Part shown: positions 45,062 through 53,007 of the stretch, in pieces
Numbering within the stretch: position 1 is the stretch's first letter
Layout of the letters: each line of letters starts with the position of its first letter
Source: JAGDZR01 sp049115695
Lineage (GTDB): Bacteria; Bacteroidota; Bacteroidia; Cytophagales; Cyclobacteriaceae
Assembly (NCBI GenBank): GCA_049115695.1
Contig: JAGDZR010000004.1
Location: 1 to 64,000 of the forward strand
Direction of reading: 5' to 3'
DNA length: 64,000 nt
Translations under genes and position numbers: made by a program
Notes under the pieces: generated by a model
Seen by the model: the letters and a program-made list of their open reading frames with translations, nothing else
Database searches by the model: none
What the model was told of the DNA's origin: nothing

Positions 45062-46639
45062 TTAAGTCCCCTGATCAGTCCAAATAGTGACTTTTGAGCC
45101 AATCCCGTTTACATTGTGCTCATCACCAATTAGCCGAATTGAGAGGTAATTGTTTGCTGAATTGTTTTGGTAGATACTTGCTTGATCTCCCATGTTATTT
45201 AAAACAAGATCAAGATCGCCATCATTGTCTAAGTCACCATATGCTGCACCATTCGTATTTTGTAATTGATTCATTCCCCATACATCAGTGCTTTTTGAGA
45301 AACTCAAATCACCGTTATTTTGAAATACATAGTTCTGTAACTTTTCAGAGGGCATTCTGTTCAAAACCTGCCCTATTGAAAGGTTGCCACCATTATGCTC
45401 AAGCGAGTCCAGAAACAGTCCAAAATCCTGATTGGCAATTTCCCTTTTGATACCATTGGTGATGAAAACATCTTTAAAACCATCATTGTCAAAATCAGCA
45501 ATGAGGGGCGCCCAACTCCAATCTGTTTTGGCAATCCCTGCCAATTGTGCAATATCACTGAAATGCCCATTTCCCCGGTTAAGACTGAGCGTATTAGACA
45601 TATACGGATAATGATATCCTGCCTCTACAATGTCCGCAAAGCCGCTGGTATTCATACTCGGCATATTTTGCTTACCTCTTGAGTGATCCTCTGCTGACAT
45701 ATCGAGCACTAACAGGTCCGGCAACAAATCATTATTGATATCAGCCATATCTGAACCCATACTGCTATATGAGATATGATTCATCCACTTATTTAGCTCA
45801 TTGGTAAATGTGCCATCCTGATTATTGATATAGAGTTTGTCCGGATTGATAAAATCATTGGCCACATAGATATCGTACCAGCCATCATTATTGAAATCCC
45901 CAATTGAGGCACTCAAACTAAAGTCCTTGTTGACTAACCCAATATCAGGCGTAACATCAGTGAATTTGTCTCCATCATTTCTATACAAATGATCCGATGT
46001 TTCTGGAAAGAATTGATCGTCATTGATCATATGATCCAGGTTCACCGAGTTCAAGAAATCAACCCTATGATTGATCAGAAACATGTCCAGATCCCCATCT
46101 TTGTCGTAATCGAAAAAATAAGATTGAATTGAAAATCCATTATCATCAATTCCCCATTCCTTCGCTTCATTTCTGAATGTTCCGTCCTTTTGATTGATGA
46201 AAAGGATATTCTCACGGAGTTTGGGCTGCTGCAGAGAGGCCGATTTACAAACATAAATATCTAGCCATCCATCATTGTTGATATCGATCATATTGACGCC
46301 AGTCGTCCATCCGCTAGGGTCACTTATTCTGGCACTACCCGAAATATCTTCGAACTTAAAATCTCCCTTATTCAGGTAAAGCTTATTCGATTTTTGATTG
46401 GACGTGAAGAAAATGTCCAGCAATCCATCATTGTTGATATCTCCAATGGCGACACCACCTCCATTGTATGCGTAATAGTAATTGAGCACATTAAAGTCAG
46501 CTGATTCAGCTACCTCATTCTCAAACTTTATGTTAGAAATTTCCGCTGGAATGGAAGTAAACAGGTGATCATTAGAATTGGTGTGAGTCTGACAAGCAAA
46601 CAATGCTATGAGTAAAACCACAGGACCTACATGCTTCAT
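45062..46639 (-). CDS. Upstream fragment of the interrupted FG-GAP/UnbV gene (lipoprotein part)
   Basis: This 525-residue frame carries the lipoprotein signal and the first FG-GAP propeller half (IGDINNDGLLDIFF, DYDKDGDLDMFLINHR, DLDNDGDLDLVLNN), ending at TAA 45064-45062 within the UnbV domain. If expressed it could still be a lipidated single-propeller protein. Operator 46685 lies 46 bases upstream. Confidence 0.45.
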   Translation of the reverse strand: MKHVGPVVLLIALFACQTHTNSNDHLFTSIPAEISNIKFENEVAESADFNVLNYYYAYNGGGVAIGDINNDGLLDIFFTSNQKSNKLYLNKGDFKFEDISGSARISDPSGWTTGVNMIDINNDGWLDIYVCKSASLQQPKLRENILFINQKDGTFRNEAKEWGIDDNGFSIQSYFFDYDKDGDLDMFLINHRVDFLNSVNLDHMINDDQFFPETSDHLYRNDGDKFTDVTPDIGLVNKDFSLSASIGDFNNDGWYDIYVANDFINPDKLYINNQDGTFTNELNKWMNHISYSSMGSDMADINNDLLPDLLVLDMSAEDHSRGKQNMPSMNTSGFADIVEAGYHYPYMSNTLSLNRGNGHFSDIAQLAGIAKTDWSWAPLIADFDNDGFKDVFITNGIKREIANQDFGLFLDSLEHNGGNLSIGQVLNRMPSEKLQNYVFQNNGDLSFSKSTDVWGMNQLQNTNGAAYGDLDNDGDLDLVLNNMGDQASIYQNNSANNYLSIRLIGDEHNVNGIGSKVTIWTDQGT

Positions 46640-46684
46640 TGACTATTCTTTGGTTATTTGGAGTCAACAAATATAAACAATTAC

Positions 46685-46696
46685 GCAACCGATTGC
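46685..46696. promoter_or_regulatory. LacI-type operator GCAACCGATTGC
   Basis: In TTACGCAACCGATTGCTTCG, between the divergent broken FG-GAP gene (46 bases) and the GH10 gene (116 bases). It can serve both. Confidence 0.8.
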
Positions 46697-46811
46697 TTCG
46701 CTTAGTATAAATGGTTATTTTACAGCGTCAATTAACAAAATAAGAGATGGGCGCTGTATGCGTCTAGGTTTTGTTTAATTTTCCAATGGATTTACAAAAA
46801 ACATCTTACTT

Positions 46812-47942
46812 ATGAATCGGCAATTTATTTGGTGCGTTGTAATGGCATCACTATTCAGTTGTGGGCAAGAAAAACCAACTGAACAAAAAACTCCTCCTAC
46901 ACTTAGGAGTTCATTTTCTACATCATTTGAAATCGGAGCGGCGCTCGGCAAAGCGCAAATCGATAAAACAAATGAAAAAGAAAGTGCATTGATCAAGCGA
47001 GAGTTCAGTTCCCTGACACCAGAAAACTGTATGAAATGGGAAAGAATTCATCCACAACCTGACTCCTTTAACTTCAAATTAGCTGATGATTTGGTGGCCT
47101 TGGCTCAGTCCAATGGTCAACAGATGATTGGACATACCCTGATTTGGCACAGCCAGGTCCCTGACTGGGTATTCTTAGATGACCAGGGAGAAATGGTGGA
47201 TACCACGGTGCTTTATGCGAGAATGAAGGATCACATCAATCAGGTTGCAGGTCGATACAAAGGCAAGATCCATGGATGGGACGTGGTAAACGAAGCGCTC
47301 AACGGAGATGGAACACTACGCAACTCCAAATACTATCAGATTGCAGGTGAGGAGTTCATTCACAAAGCATTTCAATATGCTAATGAAGTAGACCCGAATA
47401 TGGAGCTCTACTACAATGACTACAGCATGAATCAGGCTGCAAAAGTAGAAGGAGCCGTTGAACTGGCTAAGAGGATCAAAGCAAGAGGCCTGAGAATTGA
47501 TGGTATTGGCATGCAAGGTCATTGGGGAATCAATGGGCCCTCTATCGAAGAAATTGAAGCCAGCATATTGAAAGTCGCGAATGCAGGACTTAAAGTAATG
47601 ATCACGGAATTAGACATTGATGTGTTACCAAACCCGCGAAACATTCAAGGGGCCAACATCAGCGATAGTTTTGAAACCAACAAAGAAGCAAACCCTTATG
47701 TCGATGGATTACCAGATTCGATCAATGAGGTTCATGCTCAGCGTTACCAGGACCTATTCGAATTGTTTTACAAACATCGAGATAAGATCAGCAGAGTAAC
47801 CTTCTGGGGCGTGCATGATGGACAATCTTGGAAAAATAACTGGCCAGCTCGTGGTAGAACGAACTACTGCCTCGTTTTTGATCGGGAATTTGATCCAAAA
47901 CTCGCTTATAATAAGATCATTGATATCCCGGAAACGGAATAG
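46812..47942 (+). CDS. GH10 endo-beta-1,4-xylanase lipoprotein
   Basis: This 376-residue protein has a lipobox (ASLFSC, Cys 17) and a single GH10 barrel: SLTPENCMKWERIHPQPDSF, GHTLIWHSQVPDWV, catalytic acid E161 in WDVVNEALN, DGIGMQGHWG and nucleophile E266 in ITELDIDVLP, ending VTFWGVHDGQSW. GH10 enzymes cut internal bonds of xylan and tolerate side chains. Lipidation suggests a surface or periplasmic anchor. It heads an operon with the symporter (2-base gap) and the cytoplasmic GH43. Confidence 0.95.
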   Translation: MNRQFIWCVVMASLFSCGQEKPTEQKTPPTLRSSFSTSFEIGAALGKAQIDKTNEKESALIKREFSSLTPENCMKWERIHPQPDSFNFKLADDLVALAQSNGQQMIGHTLIWHSQVPDWVFLDDQGEMVDTTVLYARMKDHINQVAGRYKGKIHGWDVVNEALNGDGTLRNSKYYQIAGEEFIHKAFQYANEVDPNMELYYNDYSMNQAAKVEGAVELAKRIKARGLRIDGIGMQGHWGINGPSIEEIEASILKVANAGLKVMITELDIDVLPNPRNIQGANISDSFETNKEANPYVDGLPDSINEVHAQRYQDLFELFYKHRDKISRVTFWGVHDGQSWKNNWPARGRTNYCLVFDREFDPKLAYNKIIDIPETE

Positions 47943-47944
47943 CC

Positions 47945-49396
47945 ATGAGTACATCTTCTCAGAAACTCTCCGTTGGAGAGAAAATTGGCTACAGTCTCGG
48001 AGACCTGGCAGCCAATCTGGTGTTCCAGACCTTGGTTACGTACCTGGCCTATTTCTACACGGATATTTATGGCCTCAATACAGCTGATTCATCCATCATC
48101 ATTCTCTCAGTTGGATTAATCGCTGCGTTTGCCTTTAATCCTCTAATTGGAGCCATTGCAGATCGGACACGAAGTAGATGGGGTAAGTTTCGTCCCTGGA
48201 TTCTCTTGACAGCTGTGCCACTCGGCGTTGTATCACTTCTAGCGTTCAGTACACCGGACTTTGCATATAAGGGCAAGGTTATCTATGCTACGATTACCTA
48301 CACACTTTTATTGCTTTTATATGCAGCCAATAATTTGCCATATTCAGCACTCAGTGGTGTGATCACGGGAGATATGAAGGAGCGTAATAGCGTCTCCTCC
48401 TATCGATTCGTGGCGGTAATGTTCGCACAGTTTTTTGTTCAGGTGTTTATGTATCCACTCATTCTGAAAGTAGGTGATGGAGACAAAGCAGTAGGTATTG
48501 AAAAATTGATGACCTACCTGGCAATCTTCGGCACTGTAATGCTGCTCATTACTTTCTTCACTACTAAAGAACGAATTATCCCCAAAAAGGAGCAAACATC
48601 AAGTGTCCTGGATGATCTTAAAGATTTGATGCGCAACAAGCCTTGGGTCATCATTTTGTCGACCACATTTTTAATCTTCATCACACTTGCTATGAAGGGT
48701 GGGTCATATGTCTATTATTTCGAGAATTATGTTGACCGAAATGCATTGGCACAATTCCTGGAGCCTCTTTTATTAGGGCTAGCGTCAATTGGCTTTGACT
48801 TTTTCGGAGATGATCCAGTATCAGCAGGATTTGGCCTGTTTAACGCAGGAGGCATTATTTTCATGATTGTTGGTATTACCCTCTCAAAGGGGCTTGCTGA
48901 TAAGTACGGAAAAAGAGATGTATTTAGCAGTGCCTTATTTGCATCAACACTCTTTATACTGTTCTTTATCTTCTTTCCGAAAGATGCCGTAGGGCTTATG
49001 TTTGGATCTCAAATTTTACATGGTTTCTTCTATGGCCTTACCATTCCATTACTTTGGGCAATGATTGCCGATGTGGCAGATTACTCAGAATGGAAAAATA
49101 ACAGACGAGCAACTGCCATCATTTTTTCAGCCATGATGGTCGGCCTAAAGGGTGGACTCAGCACGGGGAGTGCGTTATTAACCTCCATCCTCGGACTTTA
49201 CAATTATGTTCCTGTTGAAGCCATAGGTGCCGATTTCACCGGGCAACCAGATTCCGCTATTGCAGGTACCAGAATGTTGGTAAGCATATATCCTTCCATA
49301 CCTTTCTTCCTATGTATCGCGTTGTTGTTTTTCTACGAAATCAACAAGAAAATGGAAGTTCAAATTGAAAATGACCTAAAAGAAAGAAGAGCTTAA
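47945..49396 (+). CDS. GPH-family (XynP-like) oligosaccharide:cation symporter
   Basis: This 483-residue membrane protein has about twelve helices and the GPH signatures KIGYSLGDLAANLVFQ near the N-terminus and PLIGAIADRTRSRWGKFRPW in loop 2-3; a further loop contains ADYSEWKNNRRATA. GPH symporters take up pentosides and hexuronides with Na+ or H+. Position between a GH10 xylanase and an intracellular beta-xylosidase indicates import of xylo-oligosaccharides from the periplasm. Confidence 0.92.
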   Translation: MSTSSQKLSVGEKIGYSLGDLAANLVFQTLVTYLAYFYTDIYGLNTADSSIIILSVGLIAAFAFNPLIGAIADRTRSRWGKFRPWILLTAVPLGVVSLLAFSTPDFAYKGKVIYATITYTLLLLLYAANNLPYSALSGVITGDMKERNSVSSYRFVAVMFAQFFVQVFMYPLILKVGDGDKAVGIEKLMTYLAIFGTVMLLITFFTTKERIIPKKEQTSSVLDDLKDLMRNKPWVIILSTTFLIFITLAMKGGSYVYYFENYVDRNALAQFLEPLLLGLASIGFDFFGDDPVSAGFGLFNAGGIIFMIVGITLSKGLADKYGKRDVFSSALFASTLFILFFIFFPKDAVGLMFGSQILHGFFYGLTIPLLWAMIADVADYSEWKNNRRATAIIFSAMMVGLKGGLSTGSALLTSILGLYNYVPVEAIGADFTGQPDSAIAGTRMLVSIYPSIPFFLCIALLFFYEINKKMEVQIENDLKERRA

Positions 49397-49410
49397 AATC
49401 TATATCTATC

Positions 49411-50436
49411 ATGTCAGACAAATTCGACAATATACCTATGGCAGATATTAACAAAGCTGCCATTTCCCAACCGTTGGTAACGGAAGTATTCTCTGCTGAT
49501 CCTTCAGCTCATGTCTTTGATGGGAAAATTTACATCTATCCATCTCATGATATAGATGCCGGCATTCCCTTCAACGACAATGGGGATCATTTTGGAATGC
49601 GCGATTATCATGTTTACTCAATGAACGGGCCAAATGATCAAGCCGCAAAAGATCATGGCGTAGCACTGGATATTGATGATGTTCCATGGGCAGAACGCCA
49701 AATGTGGGCCCCTGACATTGCGAAGAAAGGTGATCAATACTATTTCTACTTTCCTGCAAGAGCCCATGATGGAAGGTTTAAACTAGGTGTAGCCATTGGC
49801 GATTCACCTACCGGACCTTTCAAGGCCGAACCTGAGGCAATGAAAGGAAGCTACTCAATCGATCCTGCTGTATTGGACAATGGAGATGGCGACTTCTACA
49901 TCTACTGGGGTGGTCTCTGGGGTGGACAACTCCAGAAGTATCGAAACAATGCATATGGCGACTCAAATGACCTTCTGCCAGATGATCAGCCAGCCTTTGG
50001 TCCCAGAATAGCTAAGCTGTCAGATGACATGAAAGAGTTTGCAGAGGAGCCATTTGAGATCAAAATTCTGGATGAGGATGGCAATCCTCTGTTGGCGGGA
50101 GACAATGAACGCCGATACTTTGAGGGTCCATGGGTACATCAATACAATGGTAAGTATTACCTCTCCTACTCAACAGGTGATACACACTACTTGTGCTATG
50201 CAATCGGGGATAATCCATACGGACCTTTTACGTATGGAGGTAAAATCATGACACCCGTTGTGGGATGGACGACTCACCACTCGATTGTGGAGTTTGACAG
50301 CAAATGGTATTTGTTCTATCACGACAGTACCTTATCAGAAGGTGTGACGCATCTGCGCTGTATCAAGGTCACGGAAATCGAGTACGATGATAAGGGCTTT
50401 ATCAAGACAATCAATCCCTACCCGGGATTAGATTAG
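49411..50436 (+). CDS. Cytoplasmic GH43 beta-xylosidase (subfamily 1 type)
   Basis: This 341-residue protein has no signal peptide. The five-bladed propeller carries the GH43 triad: base D30 (FSADPSAHVF), pKa-modulating D151 (YSIDPAVLD) and acid E238 (RYFEGPWVHQ). YIYPSHD and WAERQMWAPDI are typical of subfamily 1 enzymes. These release xylose from imported xylo-oligosaccharides. The gene follows the symporter by 14 bases and converts its cargo. Xylose isomerase and kinase are not in the window. Confidence 0.92.
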   Translation: MSDKFDNIPMADINKAAISQPLVTEVFSADPSAHVFDGKIYIYPSHDIDAGIPFNDNGDHFGMRDYHVYSMNGPNDQAAKDHGVALDIDDVPWAERQMWAPDIAKKGDQYYFYFPARAHDGRFKLGVAIGDSPTGPFKAEPEAMKGSYSIDPAVLDNGDGDFYIYWGGLWGGQLQKYRNNAYGDSNDLLPDDQPAFGPRIAKLSDDMKEFAEEPFEIKILDEDGNPLLAGDNERRYFEGPWVHQYNGKYYLSYSTGDTHYLCYAIGDNPYGPFTYGGKIMTPVVGWTTHHSIVEFDSKWYLFYHDSTLSEGVTHLRCIKVTEIEYDDKGFIKTINPYPGLD

Positions 50437-50484
50437 TTGCCAAGAATTCTTCCTCATTAAGAATGATCAACACTAAGCATGAAT

Positions 50485-50496
50485 GCAATCGGTTGC
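50485..50496. promoter_or_regulatory. LacI-type operator GCAATCGGTTGC in an extended palindrome
   Basis: This site is the core of a 28-base near-perfect palindrome beginning GCATGAA and ending TTCATGC. It lies 57 bases before the second GH10 gene, which gives this operon part its own control. Confidence 0.8.
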
Positions 50497-50552
50497 GTTC
50501 ATGCTCCATTTTCTCTTTATTTGTATCACACCACTCCTTCAAGAACCGAAAT

Positions 50553-51764
50553 ATGCTTTCATATAATAAAATAATTAACGACTTCAAACGCTTTAGAAAT
50601 CTAACCGCTATTGGCTTGATGTTGCTCATAACAGGATTGATTAGTTGCAACACTCAACCAACACCTAATACAAAAGAAACAGTCTCAGTAGAGACCAGTC
50701 TAAAGGACAAATTCGAAGGTGCATTTAAGATCGGAACAGCACTCAATCAAAGTATTGTAGCGGGGACTGATCCGGAATCTGCAATCATTGCCAGGCAGCA
50801 TTTCAACACCATCACGCCTGAAAACGTCATGAAAGCAGGTCCCATTAATCCACAACCTGGTGAATACAACTTTGAACCTGCCGATCAATTAGTAGATTTT
50901 GCAACTCAAAACAATATGTTTTTGGTTGGGCATACATTAGTCTGGCACAACCAAACCCCTGATTGGTTTTTTAAAGATGAAGCAGGAAATCCCAATACTC
51001 CGGAACTTCAGGACCAACGACTACATGACCATATTAAAACTATTGCTGGCAGATATGCTGGTCGTGTGCATGCCTGGGATGTAGTCAACGAGGTAATTGA
51101 CAATGATGGTTCATATAGACCTACCACCTGGGTAAATGGAATGGGTGATGGAGACCTACTGGTCAGGCAGTCATTCAAATATGCAAGTGAATATGCGCCA
51201 GACACAGAACTCTACTACAATGACTTTAATGCATGGAGACCTGCCAAAAGAGATGGAATTGCTCGAATGGTCCGAATGCTTCAGCAAAATGGCATTAGGA
51301 TTGATGGAGTAGGCATTCAGGCACATTGGGGCCTCAACTTTCCAAAGAATGAATACATCGAAGCAGCCATTGACACCTTTGCGAGTCTTGGCGTAAAAGT
51401 GATGATCACTGAACTTGACATTGATGTACTGCCCCTTACTAAGGAAGGGCAAATCATAGGCACAGGCATGATGCACCCACAATTTCAACTAGAAGAGTTC
51501 AAGGAATTTCTGGATCCATATCCCGATGGACTACCTAGTGAAGTAGCGCAACAACTGGCGGATCGATACCAGGAAGTTTTTGAAATATTTTACGAAAAAA
51601 GAGACAAAATCGATCGCGTAACATTTTGGGGGATTCATGATGGGATGACATGGAAAAATGGGTATCCGATTCCTGACAGAACTAACTATCCTCTCCTCTT
51701 TGACAGGAATAAACAAGCAAAGCTGGCTTTGAAGGCCTTGCTAGACATGAATGTCAATGAGTAA
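50553..51764 (+). CDS. GH10 endo-xylanase lipoprotein, second copy
   Basis: This 403-residue protein starts at MLSYNKIINDFK and has a lipobox in LLITGLISC. I chose the ATG at 50553 because the frame also runs upstream to 50463, but that stretch contains the LacI operator and lacks a signal sequence. The GH10 barrel has TPENVMKAGPINPQPGEYNF, GHTLVWHNQTPDWF, acid E180 (WDVVNEVID), DGVGIQAHWG and nucleophile E287 (ITELDIDVLP). It overlaps the following GH10 gene by 14 bases. The two share an operon but differ in how they reach the surface. Confidence 0.92.
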   Translation: MLSYNKIINDFKRFRNLTAIGLMLLITGLISCNTQPTPNTKETVSVETSLKDKFEGAFKIGTALNQSIVAGTDPESAIIARQHFNTITPENVMKAGPINPQPGEYNFEPADQLVDFATQNNMFLVGHTLVWHNQTPDWFFKDEAGNPNTPELQDQRLHDHIKTIAGRYAGRVHAWDVVNEVIDNDGSYRPTTWVNGMGDGDLLVRQSFKYASEYAPDTELYYNDFNAWRPAKRDGIARMVRMLQQNGIRIDGVGIQAHWGLNFPKNEYIEAAIDTFASLGVKVMITELDIDVLPLTKEGQIIGTGMMHPQFQLEEFKEFLDPYPDGLPSEVAQQLADRYQEVFEIFYEKRDKIDRVTFWGIHDGMTWKNGYPIPDRTNYPLLFDRNKQAKLALKALLDMNVNE

Positions 51765-53007
51765 AATACTAAAACTTCTTAAGCCAATATCGTCTTTTCA
51801 TCGACACGTGATGGCTGTATTGCTGCTCGCAGTAGCTTTCAATGCAACTTCTCAGGATCCTTTAGCAACAGGAAATGATAAATTTTTGGGTAATGTATAT
51901 AGTTCGAGCCAACAAACTGATTATACCCAGTACTGGAATCAGGTAACACCTGAAAATGGTGGCAAATGGGGATCTGTAGAAGGCACACGAGACTATATGC
52001 GTTGGGGCACGATGGATGCTGCTTATGCACTGGCCAGAGATAACGGATTTCCTTTCAAACAACATGTCATGATTTGGGGGTCACAACAACCCGAGTGGAT
52101 AGATGAGTTGAGTACCGAAGAGCAACTTGAAGAAATCATTGAGTGGTTCAGTGAGTTATCCGCCCGCTATCCTGATATTGACATTGTGGAGGTTGTGAAT
52201 GAACCATTGCATGCTCCACCATCATATGCAGCAGCACTTGGAGGTAGCGGTGAAACGGGATGGGACTGGATTATTTCGTCATTTGAACTAGCTCGAACCT
52301 ATTTTCCAAATGCCAAACTTATTCTCAATGATTATGGCATATTGGGCAGTAATGAAAATATCAACAAATACTTGAGAATTGTTCGATTATTAATTGAGAG
52401 AGAACTTATTGATCAGCTAGGCGTACAGGGTCATGCCTTCACGGTTAACGACCTGGATCCTGTCACTATTACCAGCAATTTAAATGCCCTTGCATCTGCG
52501 GGACTACCCTTATTTGTAACTGAGCTGGACATTGATGGCAACACCGATGAAAACCAGCTTTCAAGATATCGAAAAGTCTTTCCTGCACTTTGGGAGCACC
52601 CAGATGTCAAGGGTATTACCTTATGGGGATGGCGACCAGGTATGTGGCGAACAGAGCAAAAGGCATATCTCATCAACTCAGTTGGCACGGAGAGACCTGC
52701 CTTGAGATGGCTGAGACAATATGTTTATTTCACAACAACCGGCACCATGCTCCTGGAAACTCCAAACGTCGAATCAATTCCGAAAATCTATCCCAATCCT
52801 ATTTCGGATGGTAATATCTTTATTACTGGAGAACAAGCCGATATGTCCATACAGCTATTCAACCTGCAGGGAAAAAAAGTGCTACCATTAACCCAAATAG
52901 CTTACAATCGGTTAGAAACCCCATTGATGCCTGGTGTTTATCTTGCGAAGGTATTTGTGAATGGAGCTTTAAAATCGACTCAGCGAATTATAATTCAGTC
53001 AGAATGA
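51751..53007 (+). CDS. GH10 xylanase with C-terminal type A T9SS sorting domain
   Basis: This 418-residue protein has an N-terminal export signal (to about NATSQ, residue 35) and a compact GH10 catalytic domain (about 40-320): QVTPENGGKWGSVEG, HVMIWGSQQPEW, acid E151 (VEVVNEPLH) and nucleophile E258 (VTELDIDG). A T9SS sorting domain begins near residue 345 with IPKIYPNPISDGNIFI and ends LMPGVYLAKVFV, QRIIIQSE. T9SS cargo is exported and usually anchored or released at the cell surface, so this enzyme is the outside-acting member of the three. It overlaps its neighbours at both ends (14 and 4 bases). Confidence 0.93.
   Translation: MSMSKILKLLKPISSFHRHVMAVLLLAVAFNATSQDPLATGNDKFLGNVYSSSQQTDYTQYWNQVTPENGGKWGSVEGTRDYMRWGTMDAAYALARDNGFPFKQHVMIWGSQQPEWIDELSTEEQLEEIIEWFSELSARYPDIDIVEVVNEPLHAPPSYAAALGGSGETGWDWIISSFELARTYFPNAKLILNDYGILGSNENINKYLRIVRLLIERELIDQLGVQGHAFTVNDLDPVTITSNLNALASAGLPLFVTELDIDGNTDENQLSRYRKVFPALWEHPDVKGITLWGWRPGMWRTEQKAYLINSVGTERPALRWLRQYVYFTTTGTMLLETPNVESIPKIYPNPISDGNIFITGEQADMSIQLFNLQGKKVLPLTQIAYNRLETPLMPGVYLAKVFVNGALKSTQRIIIQSE

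Larger units (their letters stand above)
43382..46639 (-). pseudogene. FG-GAP/ASPIC-UnbV lipoprotein gene interrupted by an in-frame TAA
   Basis: Across its length this frame is a paralogue of the lipoprotein at 31853: 1085 codons from MKHVGPVVLLIALFAC (lipobox Cys 16) to the TGA at 43384. A TAA at 45064-45062 stops it after 525 residues, in the ASPIC/UnbV domain (TIWTDQGT, stop, YQEVFLSRGYQSS). The frame is not shifted. Aligned with the intact homologue the stop replaces one ordinary residue, probably Gln or Lys (CAA or AAA to TAA). It is either a nonsense mutation or a sequencing error, and the two halves could act as separate proteins only if translation restarted at the GTG at 45052. The gene converges on its 763-residue relative with 2 bases between them, and the operator at 46685 is 46 bases upstream. 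Confidence 0.8.

Noticed and set aside
52904..52915. LacI operator-like sequence ACAATCGGTTAG inside the third GH10 gene
   Set aside because: The right half-site is imperfect and the position is in the sorting-domain coding sequence, far from a start.
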